This document shows, in pieces, positions 43,961 through 56,356 of a DNA stretch of 64,000 nucleotides. The position numbers and the translations under genes were made by a program. A model generated the notes under the pieces. It was given only the letters and a program-made list of their open reading frames with translations, made no database searches and was not told the origin of the DNA. The DNA lies in contig JBANSL010000012.1 of NCBI GenBank assembly GCA_037127255.1, forward strand, positions 35,951,115-36,015,114, written 5' to 3'. This DNA is from Persicaria tinctoria (lineage: Eukaryota; Streptophyta; Magnoliopsida; Caryophyllales; Polygonaceae). Positions within the stretch are counted from its first letter, which is position 1, and the number at the start of each line of letters is the position of its first letter.

Positions 43961-45068
43961 CTTTGCATTATTTATATTTTATTTGCATTCTCGATTTCCT
44001 CCTACCAACAGTATTCTTTGTTAAGGCCTTACTTAATATTCTGCACATATGAGTTAGGAACATGATAGTGTGGTTAATATTCCAGTACTGCATGAAGGCA
44101 TCTTTATTCTAGGTATATGCGTATTGTATGTCCTCAGCGCGGTCAGAGGACCCGCGGGCGGACTCTTGGCCTGACTTGGTATAGTTTCAGGTACCCGATA
44201 CACTGCTTGATTTTGTGCTGTTATGACGGGGTCTATTCATATGGAGGAGAGTGAGTGGTTGAAACCTGACTTCACCAGATTCATGCTTTTGGGATTTCTC
44301 CCTACTTATACTCTGTTTTAACCTGGCTCTGCCGTGGCACTGGTTGTATCATTTTCAGAACTTATGCCCTTTGCATGATAAATGATTTCCCGCGTTGTAG
44401 AATTAGGACAGAAATAGGGGTTTACCCCGGGGTCTCCAACGGACCTTCCATATTTGGGTGCGAAATCCCACTTTAAACTACAAATATTTGGTTTCAAACC
44501 TTCAACCTGTACTCGGGGCGCAAGATCCCAACGAGGGGTTTCATCCCTCGAAACGTAACTCGGGAATCATAATCCCGGGCAGTTACAATGATGGTATAAA
44601 AAAACTTGTGATATTTGCTAGGATGCATAATCTTATATTTTTAAAGAATGATTTAGACTAGTTAATGATCATTTGAACTCTGTTAGTCAAAGTTATACCC
44701 TCAAAAGATGTATAGTTAGTGTTATACCTGGAACCTTTGTCAATAAACAGCTCAAGAGGGGCCTTGTCAAAGTTGTCTTGCAAGGGTTTGTTTCGGTCGA
44801 GGGGTTGATGATGCCTTGAAAATAGGGTTAATTAAACACTTTATCGATTTGACTAAGACAAGATTATATGACTTTGAAAGATAAGTAAATAGAGGGTTTT
44901 CGCTATATAAATTAAACCCTAGAAGAAAATTAAAGAATTAACTTACTTCATTAAGCTTTCTAAAAGAGATGATACGGAGTATGATTCTTAAATATAATGT
45001 AGTAATTGTTCCACGAGCATGGTAATATTGGCCTAAAAGTCCGAATTTGAGCTAAAGAATCGCTACAA

Positions 45069-48000
45069 TTTTTTTTTGATACAAGGCAAGGATTCGGGGG
45101 CGAATAATTACGATTAGCCCACCGCCCGATGGCGTCCCCGCAAACGAGCTCGACGACCTCAGCGGGTACGCAGTCAGTGATGAAGTGCGACGAAAGGCCA
45201 AGATGCACAAGCCGATCAGCCACCTGATTGCCCTCTCTGAAGGTGTGAGTGAAGGTGACACGCTGAAAGGATCGATAGAGGCCCATGGCATCCGAGATCG
45301 ACATTTCAATCTCCCATGGACAATGCCATATACCCTGAAGAACATTTATGATAGTGAGGCAATCACCTTCGATCTCCAGCTGAGCAAAACCCCGCTTGGA
45401 GGCTTTGAGGAGACCCGAGACAAGACCATGCCATTCCGCCTGGATGGCCGAAATCGACCCATGACCACGTGCACCACATGACACAACCCTACCCTCACAG
45501 TCACGGATAACGAAACCAGACGCCGACCGGTTCGACGCCGTACGAGCACCATCGAAGTTTAGTTTGACAAAATCATTTGCAGACTTTTTCCATCTGACTA
45601 CTTTTGGTCTTGATGTTCTCTTTTTAATAGAGGTGGGTTTTTGTTTGTCAGTTTGATCTATTTTATTGTCTACTTCTGCTTTTGTCCACATTTTTCTAAA
45701 TTGCTTGATATTTTGTATCCAATCTTACATAGAGTTGTTGTTGCTGTTGTCAAAAGTTATTCTGTTCCTCATGGACCAGATGCCCCATAGAGCAAAAGCG
45801 AGGATTCATTTTTGTTCCGGGGGTAGTTTCTGGAAAATTTCCGTAATAATATCCTTGTATAACTTGTTCCCTTTTTCCGTATGTCGAATCGTTTGTTAAA
45901 TCCTCCTGTCGAGACTTCCTACAAGGGATAATGAGATCTGACATTCGGTGAATAGATGAATGTTGTCTTCATCTTGGTGGGCACATAAGGGGCATTGCAG
46001 TGGCACATGGATTCCGTTACTCTGTAGTCTAACTTTTGTTGGGGTTCCGTTCAATAGGTTTTTCCATAGGAAGTTTTTTATTTTTGGGGGGCAGTCGATT
46101 TTCCATATCCAATCCATTTGGTCTGTGTTGGTCCTTCTAGTTCTAGTCACATGATCTAATGCACTTGTCGTAGAGAACTAGCCATTTTTGCTGGCCTTCC
46201 AATAAAGTCTGTCTTCAATTTCATTTGAGGGTACGTAGATGTCTAGAATTTTATCAACAATTTCTGGCGGAAGGTAGAGATTCAGTTTGTCTTTGTCCCA
46301 GGTCTTGTCTGGTCTTATGAAGTTGTCAACAATCTCGTTTTCATCTATTTGGTCAATTAGGCCTTTTTCTTTCTTACTCCCTTCATTTTTGATCCATTGA
46401 TCATTCCAAAATCTTATGGTCTTTCTGTTTCCAACTTGCCAAAACAGCCCTTCACAGAATTCATCTTTGATATCCATTAGCTTTGTCCATTGCCAAGAGG
46501 AGTTTTTTTTTCTTTTATAATTCTAGATGTTGTCACTTCTGAGATACTTATGTTGTATAGTTTTGACCCATTCATTTTCCGGTTCTGCTAGTATTTTCCA
46601 CAACAACTTCATTTGTAGAGTCTTGTTCTTGTCTTTTGTCTTATTGATTCCAATTCCACCCTCTTTCTTCGGTCTACACACTTTATCCCATCCTATCAGC
46701 GGTTTATATTGTGGTCCTTTGTTCCAAAAGAAATTTCTGTTAATACGGTCCAGGTCGTCTTGGATGCTTTTCGGGAGCATAAAGTTTTGCATTATATAGC
46801 TAGGTTTGGCCGCCAAATTTGCTTGTACTAGTATCGCTCGCCCTTGCTGGGTGAGTTCATTTGTTCTCCATTTTGCTAGTTGGTCCTTTGCTTTTCCTAT
46901 GACTTCCTGAAATGTATCTTTATTCACTTTGCCATTGATGATGGGACACCAACGATATTTTTCTAGGGCAGTTTGGTTGGTTATTTGTAGGCAGGACTGG
47001 AGTCGTTGTTTTTTTTTTCGTTTGAAATTCCCCTAGTGGCTTGGAAGGCCGATTTTTGGAAATTTACCTTTTGGCTTGATATGTCGCAATACTCATCGAT
47101 GATAGTTTTTACCATGCTACATGCTTCCGTTGTTGCTTTATAAAAAATCATAATATCACCGGCAAAGGATAGGAAGGGAATCGTGGGTCCGCTTCGCGAG
47201 GTTTTGAAACTGATTGCATTGCTCTAAAGTTCGCTTTGTCACTGTAGTTTTCGTGCCAGGAGTTCTGCCCCAAGGATAAAGAGATAGGGGGATAGTGGGT
47301 CTCCTTGTCTTAGTCCCCGTTGAGGTCGAAAGATGTTAGTAGGTTCGTCGTTTACCAATATAGAGAAAGATACGGTTTGGATGCATTCTTTAGTCCAGTT
47401 TATGAATTTTTGACAAAACTCGAATTTAATCATTACAGCAAATAAGTAGTCCCAGTTCAGTTTATTGTATGCTTTTTCTATATCAAGTTTGACCGCGATC
47501 CATCCTTCACGACTCTTTTTGGTGCGGAAAGAGTGAAAGATTTCATGTGCAATTAGCACATTGTCTTGGATAGCTCTGTCTTTGATGAAAGCTCCTTGCA
47601 GCGGGTGGATCAGTTTTTTTAATACCATTTTTAGTCTCTCCGCGAGAATTTTTGCGATTGCCTTGTAAAGCGTAGTACAGAGACTAATAGGTCTATAACT
47701 GTTTGTTGCTGTTGGGTTATCGCATTTAGGGAATAAGGATATAAACGTTTGATTAATTTGTCTAAGGATTTTTCCGGAGTGAAAGAAGCCTTTTATTGCT
47801 TTTATGATTGACGGTCCAACGATGTCCCAATATTGTTGGTAGAATTCTGCAGTCATCCCATCTGGTCAGGGAGATTTGTCTTTCCCCATGGAGAAGAAAG
47901 CTCTTTTAATTTCCTGATTTGTTATTGGTTTTGTGAGGAAATCATTTTCTTGTTGCGATATTTCTAAGTTTATTAATTCTAGATATTCATTTAAAAGGTG

Positions 48001-49253
48001 TTGGTTAATCCTCTCTTCTTTGAATCGTTTTTAAAAATCATTCCGAATCTCTCTTCTAATGTTGCCATCGTCTATAATTGTCGTTCCTTTTGTTGATACA
48101 ATTTCTCGAATGATTTTTCTATTTCTGCGTCCCGTAGCTACCTTATGGTGATATCTTGAATTCGTATCGGAGTGCTTTAGGTGTTTTGTTTTCGCCCTTT
48201 GTTGCCAATATAGTCTATGGAATTGGAGGATTTTGCTTTTCTTGTTTAGTAGATGTTGTTGTCTACTAGTGTTGTCACGTTGTTGTATTGAGATATTTGT
48301 GCTTTGTCGATTTGTCAGTTTTTCTTCTATGTCCTTGAGTTGTCTAAAGATGTTCCCAAAAGTTGTTTTATTCCACTCTTTTGACAGTTTTTTTTAGGTA
48401 TTGAGATTTCGTTGTTACTTGGAATATATGAGAGCCAGAGCACGAGAGGTTCCAAATGCGAGTCACAATATTGCGATAGTCCTTTCTTTGGAGCCACATT
48501 TTCTCGAATTTTAAGGGTCTCGCTTTCGTTGTTCTGTTTGGTTTTAGTTCTATTGAGATCGGGCAGTGGTCGGATGATGTGAAAGCATAGTTTCTAGTCG
48601 CTACGTTCAGGTACCATTGAAGAATTTGATCTTGGACCAAAGTCCGATCTAATTTTTCATAAATGTTGTTTTGATCAGTTTTATTTTTCCTCCAGGTAAA
48701 GGCATTGCCAACTGTTGGGATATCTAGTAAATTACATGTGTCCTTGAAGGATAGGATCCTAGAAAATCTGGTTTGGTTTGGAATCGCGCCACCCATCTTT
48801 TCATCCGGGCTTTGGATTTCATTTAGGTCACCCATGACTATAGCCGGGCACTCGAGTCGAAGGATATGGTCGGTTAGTTTTTGCCAGAATTCGTTTTTTT
48901 CAGGTTCTTGAGCCGGAGCATAGACAATGCAACAAGCAAATTTCGTTCCCACGTTATAGTCCTCGAAGATGAGGGTTGTGTATCGGTCATCTTTTTAAAA
49001 AATCGTTATCTTACCCCCATCAAGATGATAGTCTTTCCAGAGGATACAAATACCCCCGGACCTACCACAAGCTGGAGTCCAACAGATCGAGTCGAAACCA
49101 GCCTTTTTTCCAAGTGGGATCCGATGGATGGTTTTCCGTTTTCGTTTCCAAGAGTGCTAAAACTTGTATATTTTCAATTTTGCAGAATGTCTCTACTTCG
49201 GTCTAAAGGTTTCGTTTACCTAGACCACAACAATTCCACGTATAGATTCTCAT
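45069..49253 (-). pseudogene. LINE-3 ORF2 (endonuclease, reverse transcriptase, RNase H), broken
   Basis: The start is ATG at 49253, reading MRIYTWNCCGLGKR, the usual beginning of the APE-type endonuclease with its catalytic Asn. It continues with VMGDLNEIQSP and SSDHCPISIEL (48368-48952). RT follows: FRPQRGLRQGDPLSPYLF at about 47260-47330, with the catalytic box reading FAGDIMIF near 47150-47175 in place of the usual F-A-D-D. Next come thumb and connection blocks at 46178-46927 (VGNRKTIRFWNDQWI) and 45896-46150 with a C-C-H motif (CPLCAHQDEDNIHLFTEC). A plant RNase H is at 45070-45691 (VKLNFDGARTASNRSASGFV). Several stops and shifts interrupt it. The RNase H frame runs into the poly(A) with no stop before it. 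Confidence 0.9.
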
Positions 49254-50716
49254 CCCGGATTCCCGCTTAAATTTATTGTCAGGTTATGTGGTTCGTTGTC
49301 CGACGTTCTCTCAGTTATTATAGTTGTCAAGTTACTTGTTATGTTTTCCACAATTTTCTTTCTGTTAACGTTTATATGGTTTGTGTAAAGTTTATTTATT
49401 TGTCGATGTGTTATGGCTTTCTCTTTAATTTTGTTCTTATGTTATACTCTCAGTTGCTGAGTGGGATCAAGACCAAACATTCTGGAAAACCGACGCCAAT
49501 GCACCCAAACAGCATCAAGAGAATGATGTACTACACCAAGCATCGGGGGAACCCAGTGATGTTAATCAAGGGGGCTTTTGTCCGGGCTTTCTTGGCCCCA
49601 TTCCGATCTTCTGTGATCATATTATCGATGATTCGTTGTTCAACCCAAGCAAGGCAGGTTACATCCAGCCGAAAAAAAAACAAGTAAGGATGCAAAACTG
49701 AAGTTAAAAAAAACATCGACGATGGGGATGTATGTCCCTGCATCCTTCAACAATGGGTTCTTTGTTCTGGCTTTCTCAGCCTGTTTTCGAGGGTTCATGA
49801 TAGCTTTGAGAAGGGTAGTTTGTTCTTTTCGCCAAACGTCTTCACAGGGACAAACACAATAATAAGCTAGAAACCTTGGATAAAGGCAATTCCTGCTGAA
49901 CATGAACCTACACCCCTGCACAAACAAACCAGTAGCAGAGGGAGGAATAGCCATGACATTGACACAACGAAACCCAACAAAGATAGTAGTCCAGAAGAAA
50001 GCAAACATGGAGATGGCAAGCAGCATAAACACTAAATACAAAAATAAGTTTGATACAAATAGGCAGCCCCATAATACATAAAAAACTAGATAAAACAGAA
50101 ACACGACTACAAATAGGAGAACATACGCAAAGATCATGGACACACCATCCCGCACAAAAAGGGTGCTAAACCAGCAGCCCAACCACAGCCTAAACAAAAA
50201 GGGGTTCAAAGGCAAATCGAATCCAAATGGTATGACCATCATCAAGTTTCTAGGATTACAGAGCAAACTTGGTGGACTAGTGCTAATTTTGATCGGATTC
50301 AAAAGTGAAACAAAGGGGCTTCATCATCAACGCTTAATCTTCTTGGTTGCTTGGTCTTGCTTCATAGAGACAGACGACTCACCCTCTTCAATTTCAGTCT
50401 TTCTTTTTCCAGATTCCGACTTTGAGGGTAGTTGTTTGTTCACTTTCAGCTTCTCCATCTTGTTAGTGACTGAGATTTGTGATGTCCTGTCCTCTTCAGA
50501 CTGCTCCAGCTAATCTTTGGTAAGAGATATTGGAAGTCGACCTTCCGCTTCGGCTGTCAACATATCTTCATCACCATCGTCCTCCATGAAATCCTCCTCG
50601 TCCTCGTGTTCCTGATTGTTGGGTTTGTTAGTTTCTTTGTGGTCAACATTCTGGTTCAGTGTGTTTTGGGTTGCTGTCCCTTCTTTCTTTTGTTCCGTTG
50701 CTTTCCCACTCCCTTT
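49254..50716 (-). other. LINE-3 spacer between ORF1 and ORF2
   Basis: This stretch of about 1.45 kb lies between the end of ORF1 and the ATG of ORF2. A frame of 220 codons at 49640-50302 is hydrophobic and low in complexity, and I do not consider it a gene. The spacer is longer than usual for plant LINEs, so an unrecognised insertion is possible. Confidence 0.5.
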
Positions 50717-52168
50717 TCAATCACTGTTTTCGATAGCAGATGGGTCTGGAAAGTGAGTTTCCTTCTCGGATATGTTGCCCTTAGTAGCTTTCCTCCCCTC
50801 CTTTTCGGACCTCTTATGGCTCCCCATCACACTTTGCGAAGAGGATTTTGAATTCTTGCTAGCAGAGTGTGAAGAGGAGGATTTGTACACTACCTCAAAG
50901 ATTTGTTTTGCCCCTTTTTCGCTCTTGCCCTTATCCTCCTTTGTGGAGCCGTACTTGGGAGTTCTTTTCTTCCCTCTCTGCCAACCATCTGTTTCATTTT
51001 CATTTTCAGTTGATTGATGGTTTCCTTGCTTGAATCGGGGAATAAAACCCTTTGGCAGTGTGACCTTTACCGGTCTAAAGGAGTGGTGAAGGAGAGGGCA
51101 GGAATCGAACAAGTGATTGAGCTTGCCACAGTTTCCACAGCCTCGCGGAAACTCCTCGAACCACACTGGGAATGTAAGGAATCCATCGGCTTCATCCAGA
51201 ATCACAACAGTGTCACCTTTTATGTCATTGATGTCCATGTTGATGTAGATTCGAGGATAACGGAAATTGACTCCCTTCTCAGTGTAGTCATCCAGTCTGA
51301 TGAAAGTTCCAAGCTTGTTTTTTTTTTCACCACCGTTTTCATGATTTTGCTACCGATTAACTCCGGTGGGAGTTGAAGGATTCGAATCCACATGTCTACA
51401 ATAGTTGTCGGTTCAGTCTTGGTGTCAAAGGTTGGGGACCATGGCTTGAGCAGTAGAAGGTTGCTATAGACATGGTAAGGTCTTCCGTTCTAAGCACGCT
51501 TCTTGTCGATGGGGGTTTTTGAAGCAAAATTCAAGCCAACTATCACCCAACGGATATATGACGTAGCGACCCCCGATGTTCCACCAGCAATCACGATCAA
51601 GCTTGGTCGTAAGCGTCTCCACATCCAGATAGTCTCCAATGACAAAACAGAACAAATAAGTCTCCTTTAGTTTTTCTATGTTTTCCTTTACTCCTCGTAT
51701 CTCAGCTCTAAATTGTTTCAGCTCTTCATCATCCATTCTCAGTTTCCCTTTCCCTTTGTCATGTTTCTTCTTTCTTTCATGGTTGTCTTCTTTGTTTGTG
51801 GACTCTTGATCCACTGGATGTTTATCGTCTTGGGTTTTCATCCCATTGTTGTCGTTGGTCATGGGATTCTTCCCCTTGTCTTGGGTTTTCTTCCCATTGT
51901 TGTTGTTCATGGGGTTCTCCCCCTTGCTGGTTTTCTCAGAAGTTTGTCCGATGCACTTTTCCTTCTTTTTCCTGTCATTTTTGTTCAGTTCATTCTCCAC
52001 CTTCTTTTCCTTTTTTCCCTGGTTGGATCCCTACGAGCATACAGCTTGCTTGAAAGTTTTCTTGTCTTTTTCCATACCACGATGACGCTCGACTTGCCAC
52101 ATAAAAGGGTTGAGATGGGAGAGAAGATCGGTTAGTGGTTCGGAAGTAGATTGAGTGTTCAAAGCCAT
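50717..52168 (-). pseudogene. LINE-3 ORF1 (Gag-like, DUF4283 and zinc knuckle), broken
   Basis: The likely start is ATG at 52168 (MALNTQSTSEPLTDLLSHLN). A Lys/Asn/Asp-rich charged region follows at about 51730-52000, and then a DUF4283-like fold near 51470-51640 (CWWNIGGRYVIYPLGDSWLE). The last block (50717-51238) carries WFEEFPRGCGNCGKLNHLFD and SC, a CCHC knuckle of the C-x2-C-x4-H-x4-C type, and a basic, Ser-rich tail. ORF1 proteins bind the LINE RNA. Stops and frame changes near 52031, 51464 and 51240 separate the blocks. Strict homology to a named family was not tested. Confidence 0.8.
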
Positions 52169-52907
52169 TACTGAAGCCCGCCTTTTATAAAGGTGGCTCG
52201 AGGGAGCAAAGGGGTTGAAATAGAGGAAAACCAAGAGAGCAACAAAGCTGAGGAGAGAGTCTCCCCAGAGGATTTTTTTTGTTTAGAGTAGGGGTAGGAG
52301 TAGGAGGTAATGGGTCTAGCCAGAGAAGCACAAGGAAATCGGACCCGTACACACACAAAGAACATTCACCGATCATGATCTGAGAGCGCCAGAGGGAGCA
52401 GGTGAAGAGCCATGATGACCTCGCCTCCAGAGCCGCACCGAACTCAGAGAGCGAAATCCAGAACGAGACTCTAATCACAGAAACCCTAGATCCACCGCCA
52501 CCCACTATTTCGCCAACATCTTCAATAGTATTTTCTGTTCCCTTGATTTGCCTATTTTGTTGAGATCTTTTCCATCTCAGATTTTTCCCTTGAACCAGCT
52601 ATACTCCAATCCCGATAGAGATTGCAAACAGGAAGGGAGAGGATTTTCCGGGATGGGCTCGAGAATTGACACATTTTCTTTTTGTTTGGAGATATGGGGG
52701 AACTTCATCACTGCTGCAGGTTGTGGGATTTTTCCGGCGATTTTTCGGGGGCAAGGCTAGGGCTCCTGGACTGGGTTTGGTGGCGGCGCCGAAAGCTACA
52801 GTCACCCTCTTTTTCGCTTTTTCTTTCGCTCTCATTTTCTTGGGTTCCATAGTCACCCTCTTTTTCAAAATTGAATTATGAGGGTAGAAAACCAAGAATC
52901 GCTACAA

Positions 52908-53146
52908 ATGTTTGTAGAGAGCTGGTCAAAATGTGATACATTTTATATCGTGTAACAATATATCATTTCTGATTCTATCTAGTCTAGTGTACTCACACAT
53001 TTATCGGATCATTCTCATTTATGCGATCATGATTCTCCACTCCTGAATTTTCTTAATTGTTCCACTATTCACTCATATAACAACGCGGGTCACTACTCTA
53101 TAAAATTTAACTTCAAGCTTTAGAGAACTTTTTTTTTGTCACACAT
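52908..53146. other. Spacer between LINE-3 and retroposon B
   Basis: AT-rich intergenic DNA. I see no gene, RNA or repeat here. Confidence 0.6.
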
Positions 53147-53631
53147 ACTTCGAATGTTTTTTTTTATAAGGTAAGAATTCGAGGGTAAGACAGACCTGAC
53201 ACTTCGAGAGGCCGACAAAGTCGGCAGACGGTGAACCATCAAAATATACAATGAAACTAACTAGAGGTGCAAACCAGGAGGTGACAAGCAAAATAATTTC
53301 GGACGATCTAGCAAACCCAATCCTAACACGTCGGGGACAACGGCGAACTGTCAAAATATACAATGAAACTAACTAAAGGTGCAAACCAGGCGGTGACAAG
53401 CAAAATAATTTCGGACGATCTAGGAAACCCAATCATAACACTTCGGGGACAACATAGACTACGAACCGAAGCCAAGCGCCACCAAGCAGCGACACCGCTG
53501 GATAGCGGTACAACAGTTGTCCCTGTGGGCAGTGTAGACGAACCTCCAAGAAAATTTCCGAATTACGGAGACGCCTCGATAGCCAGATCCAACTCCGAGA
53601 CGCCAGAGCCCCAGACAAAGACTTCTAATGT
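53147..53631 (-). mobile_element. Retroposon B with near-perfect 11-bp target duplication
   Basis: The insert lies at about 53157-53620. It is flanked by ACTTCGAATGT on the left and ACTTCTAATGT on the right. The T-run at the left is the poly(A) of the minus-strand copy, preceded by CGAATTCTTACCTTATAAAA. The body matches retroposon A (38940-39335) in reverse. An internal tandem duplication of about 115 bp (near 53246-53345 and 53361-53460, starting ACAATGAAACTAACTA) makes it longer. No protein function is evident. It ends about 270 bases upstream of the ferredoxin start codon. Confidence 0.8.
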
Positions 53632-53805
53632 AATCAATCTCCTTTTTTGTTTTTTCTAAAGAAAAGAAAAAGAAAACCCTAACTCTCTGAATCTGGAGAT
53701 CTATCAACAGCCGTTCTCCAGCCCCAAATTCGGCTTTCACCTGAAGTCCAGAAGCTGCTCTCTTTGTTGTTGTCGGTCGTCACCCATCCTCTTTGCGCCT
53801 GCAGC

Positions 53806-53853
53806 ATGAAGCCTCAGTCTTCGTCTTCTCCAATATCTCTCCGCCTCTGGTGA
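53806..53853 (+). promoter_or_regulatory. Upstream ORF in the ferredoxin leader
   Basis: ATG at 53806 opens a 15-codon frame (MKPQSSSSPISLRLW) closed by TGA at 53851-53853, 49 bases before the main ATG at 53903 and in a different frame. If the transcript starts upstream of it, it could lower translation of the main frame. The CTCTG|GTGAGT at its end also fits a splice donor, but joining it to exon 2 would shift the ferredoxin frame. Confidence 0.45.
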
Positions 53854-53902
53854 GTTCGGGTTTTGTCTGTTCCGCCGTGCTCCCATTTCGACAGCGGTGC
53901 TC

Positions 53903-56356
53903 ATGAAGTTCCCGATCCACTTCAACCGTTTGTTGTCATATGGGAGGTACCTCCCCGCGCCTCCCCGTGCTTCACCACGCTCCCCGGTGTCGGATACTTC
54001 CTCCATAGCTGCACGCACATGTATGCTCAGTCGTTTCTCCTTAATATCAGACTTCACTGAAGCAACCTATATGTTTCGCAAAACTTGTCTTGGTAATTTG
54101 TTCTTCCTCTATTTGTTGTTTGGATTGATGTAGCTGACCCTTTTTAGCTGCATACATTCTCATCTTGGGAGTTTACTGAGTGGTTTTTATCTAATTGGTG
54201 TGGAATTTCCATTTAGGAATTGCATCTTCTTGTGTTAATCTCTCTTGCATTCCCCACAATCAAGTGTTTCCTTTTTGTTAGGATTAGGACTATTGCAACC
54301 TGCACCGACGCATCTGTGCCCGCCTGCATTCAGGATCCACTTCCACAACTTTGTAAGATTCTCTGATTACTTAAAGATTGGTGATTGAAATTTCTTTGAA
54401 TTTTGGATTGTTAGCAGCGGAGGTTCAAATTTGTTAGGGTTCAATTGGTACCATCCGTGAGGAATTGGGAATGGAAATGGAAATGGAAATGGTCCTTTGG
54501 TATCACTTGGCCTGTCGTTCCTATTTGATTCCTGAGATCTAACCAAACATCAGTATTGAGGAATTGGATTGACTCATTCCTCATTACAAACCGATTCCTC
54601 ATTCATACCAAATGACCCATATAATTTCTGACTCAGCCCATCTATCTTATGAGAAACAACCTATAACTCTTAGCAACTACCTATTTTTTGAAACATGATA
54701 CAAAATACATTCCTAGGCATTTAGTTGCTGCTTGCTTTTAAGTCAGCTTTACCTACTGAAGTTCCTCACTAGACACTTTTTTTTTTTTTTAATTCTGTGT
54801 GAAGGAATTAGGCATTTATCAGATTTCCCTTGCTTGTGTTGTATTCTCACGGTCACGATATACGTATAGAATTGGCAAAATGACTATCTTAGATTTCTTT
54901 GCTTCTGTCTTCAGTTGTAGTTTTGATCACAACATCCCTTCATTTCTTTCAGAGGCATCAATTTTTTTGCACAACAGCTGCCAATGAGGCTTGCAAAGAG
55001 GGGGCCGAGAACAAGCAAATGTGAGCATTATGTCCAACTTCACTAGCACAAGTCTTGGCTTTGATTGATAACTTTTAGTCAGAAGTATATCAGTTTAGTA
55101 ATATGGTATTTAGGTTTTAAATAGAAAGAATATGATATTCAAGATTTACTCCTGCAGCCATATATGGATACTTTTCCTTTGTGGTCCTCCGTTTGTGCAT
55201 TCCAGCGATATATAGCATGTTCCAATTCCTTGTCAACTAGATAGTTGTTTCTATCCTTGTTTATGTATGTATCTATTCATTCACTCTGTAGGATAAATGT
55301 GACCTTTGTTGACAAGGATGGAGAGGAGAAGGAGATCAAGGTTCCAGTTGGAATGTCTATGCTAGAAGCAGCTCATGAAAATGATATTGAGCTTGAAGGC
55401 AAGTATATTAATCTGCTGGATATTCAAGAGGTTTTTATGAATGAAATCTGTGTAGATAAATCTTTTTGAGGCTGTTTCTTTGCCTTTTTTTAACCTTGCA
55501 TCTTTCCTCCAGTTTCTATGGTGCATCCCACTAGCTACAGAAGAAAAACATACCCTTAAGTTGCTTTTTGGGCATTTTATTCGAACATGAGACATCTTAC
55601 TTATTCTCATTGTTAATGGCATCTGATTCTCTTCTCTTTTCCTTCGATCTTCCCATTTCACGGTGACCTATGGTTAAGAAATACTTTTTGTTAAGCGTTT
55701 AGAAATAAATTAATTGTGCTTTAATTTGGCATAAAATTCTGATAGCAGTGGAAAGGTTAAAAAAGTCTTAACCAAAGGAAAATTATACTCTCTCTCACCG
55801 ATGTGAAAAAGAGTTTTTACTTGGGTACATGTAGAGAGGAATATGGGTGTCTGTTCTTCTGAATTAACTGCTTTCGGTGTTTTGCAGGGGCATGTGAAGG
55901 ATCGTTAGCGTGCTCCACATGTCACGTTATTGTGATGGTATTTCCAGACAATATTGCTGTCCCTTGTACATTTCATTGCCCTATTTGAATAATCTTATGG
56001 GTTAACAATCAGACTACACAAGAACTCTATTCTAGCTCTGAGATTTTCTTGTTTATTTTGTCTGCTTCGGTTTGTAGGATGTGGAATATTACAATAAGCT
56101 GGAGGATCCAACTGATGAAGAGAATGATATGTTGGATCTTGCTTTTGGTCTCACTGAAACGTGGGTTCCTTTTATCGTTCTTTCTTTTGATTTTTTTTAA
56201 TCCAGTACATTATTAATGGGAACAAGTATTCTCTCCCACAGGTCTCGTCTTGGATGTCAGGTGATTGCAACTCCTGAGCTAGACGGTGTTCGTTTAGCCT
56301 TACCGGCTGCAACAAGGAACTTTGCAGTTGACGGGTTTAAACCGAAGCCTCACTAA
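53903..56356 (+). CDS. MFDX: Mitochondrial adrenodoxin-like ferredoxin, seven exons
   Basis: The exons are 53903-54092, 54282-54352, 54953-55020, 55292-55398, 55888-55937, 56078-56160 and 56242-56356. They total 684 nt, giving 227 residues. All phases agree. The fourth intron uses a GC donor. Residues 1 to about 109 are Arg/Ser-rich with almost no acidic residues at the start, as in a mitochondrial presequence. The [2Fe-2S] domain follows ([34 protein letters not shown]). Cluster ligands are Cys148, Cys154, Cys157 (C-x5-C-x2-C in [16 protein letters not shown]) and Cys195 (RLGCQVI). The acidic DEENDMLDL helix that docks to the reductase is present, as is the PKPH end. Plant MFDX proteins pass electrons from adrenodoxin reductase to Fe-S cluster assembly and biotin synthase in the matrix. 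The start is the first ATG of the frame after an in-frame stop. Confidence 0.95.

Larger units (their letters stand above)
45055..52907 (-). mobile_element. LINE-3: full-length L1-type LINE, 7.8 kb, with 14-bp target duplication
   Basis: The element is 45069-52893, flanked by AAGAATCGCTACAA at 45055-45068 and 52894-52907. The poly(A) tail is the T-run at 45069 onward. In minus orientation it has a 5' UTR (about 52893-52169), ORF1 with a CCHC knuckle, a spacer, and ORF2 with endonuclease, RT, a zinc-knuckle region and a plant RNase H. Many stops and frameshifts make it inactive. The perfect target duplication shows that the whole unit went in as one full-length insertion. Confidence 0.95.

Noticed and set aside
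49640..50302. A 220-codon hydrophobic frame that looks like a membrane protein
   Set aside because: It lies in the ORF1-ORF2 spacer of LINE-3 on the same strand. The hydrophobicity comes from T-rich sequence and it matches no family I know.
53897..53902. GTG at 53897 as the ferredoxin start
   Set aside because: Plant nuclear genes start at ATG; the first in-frame ATG is at 53903.
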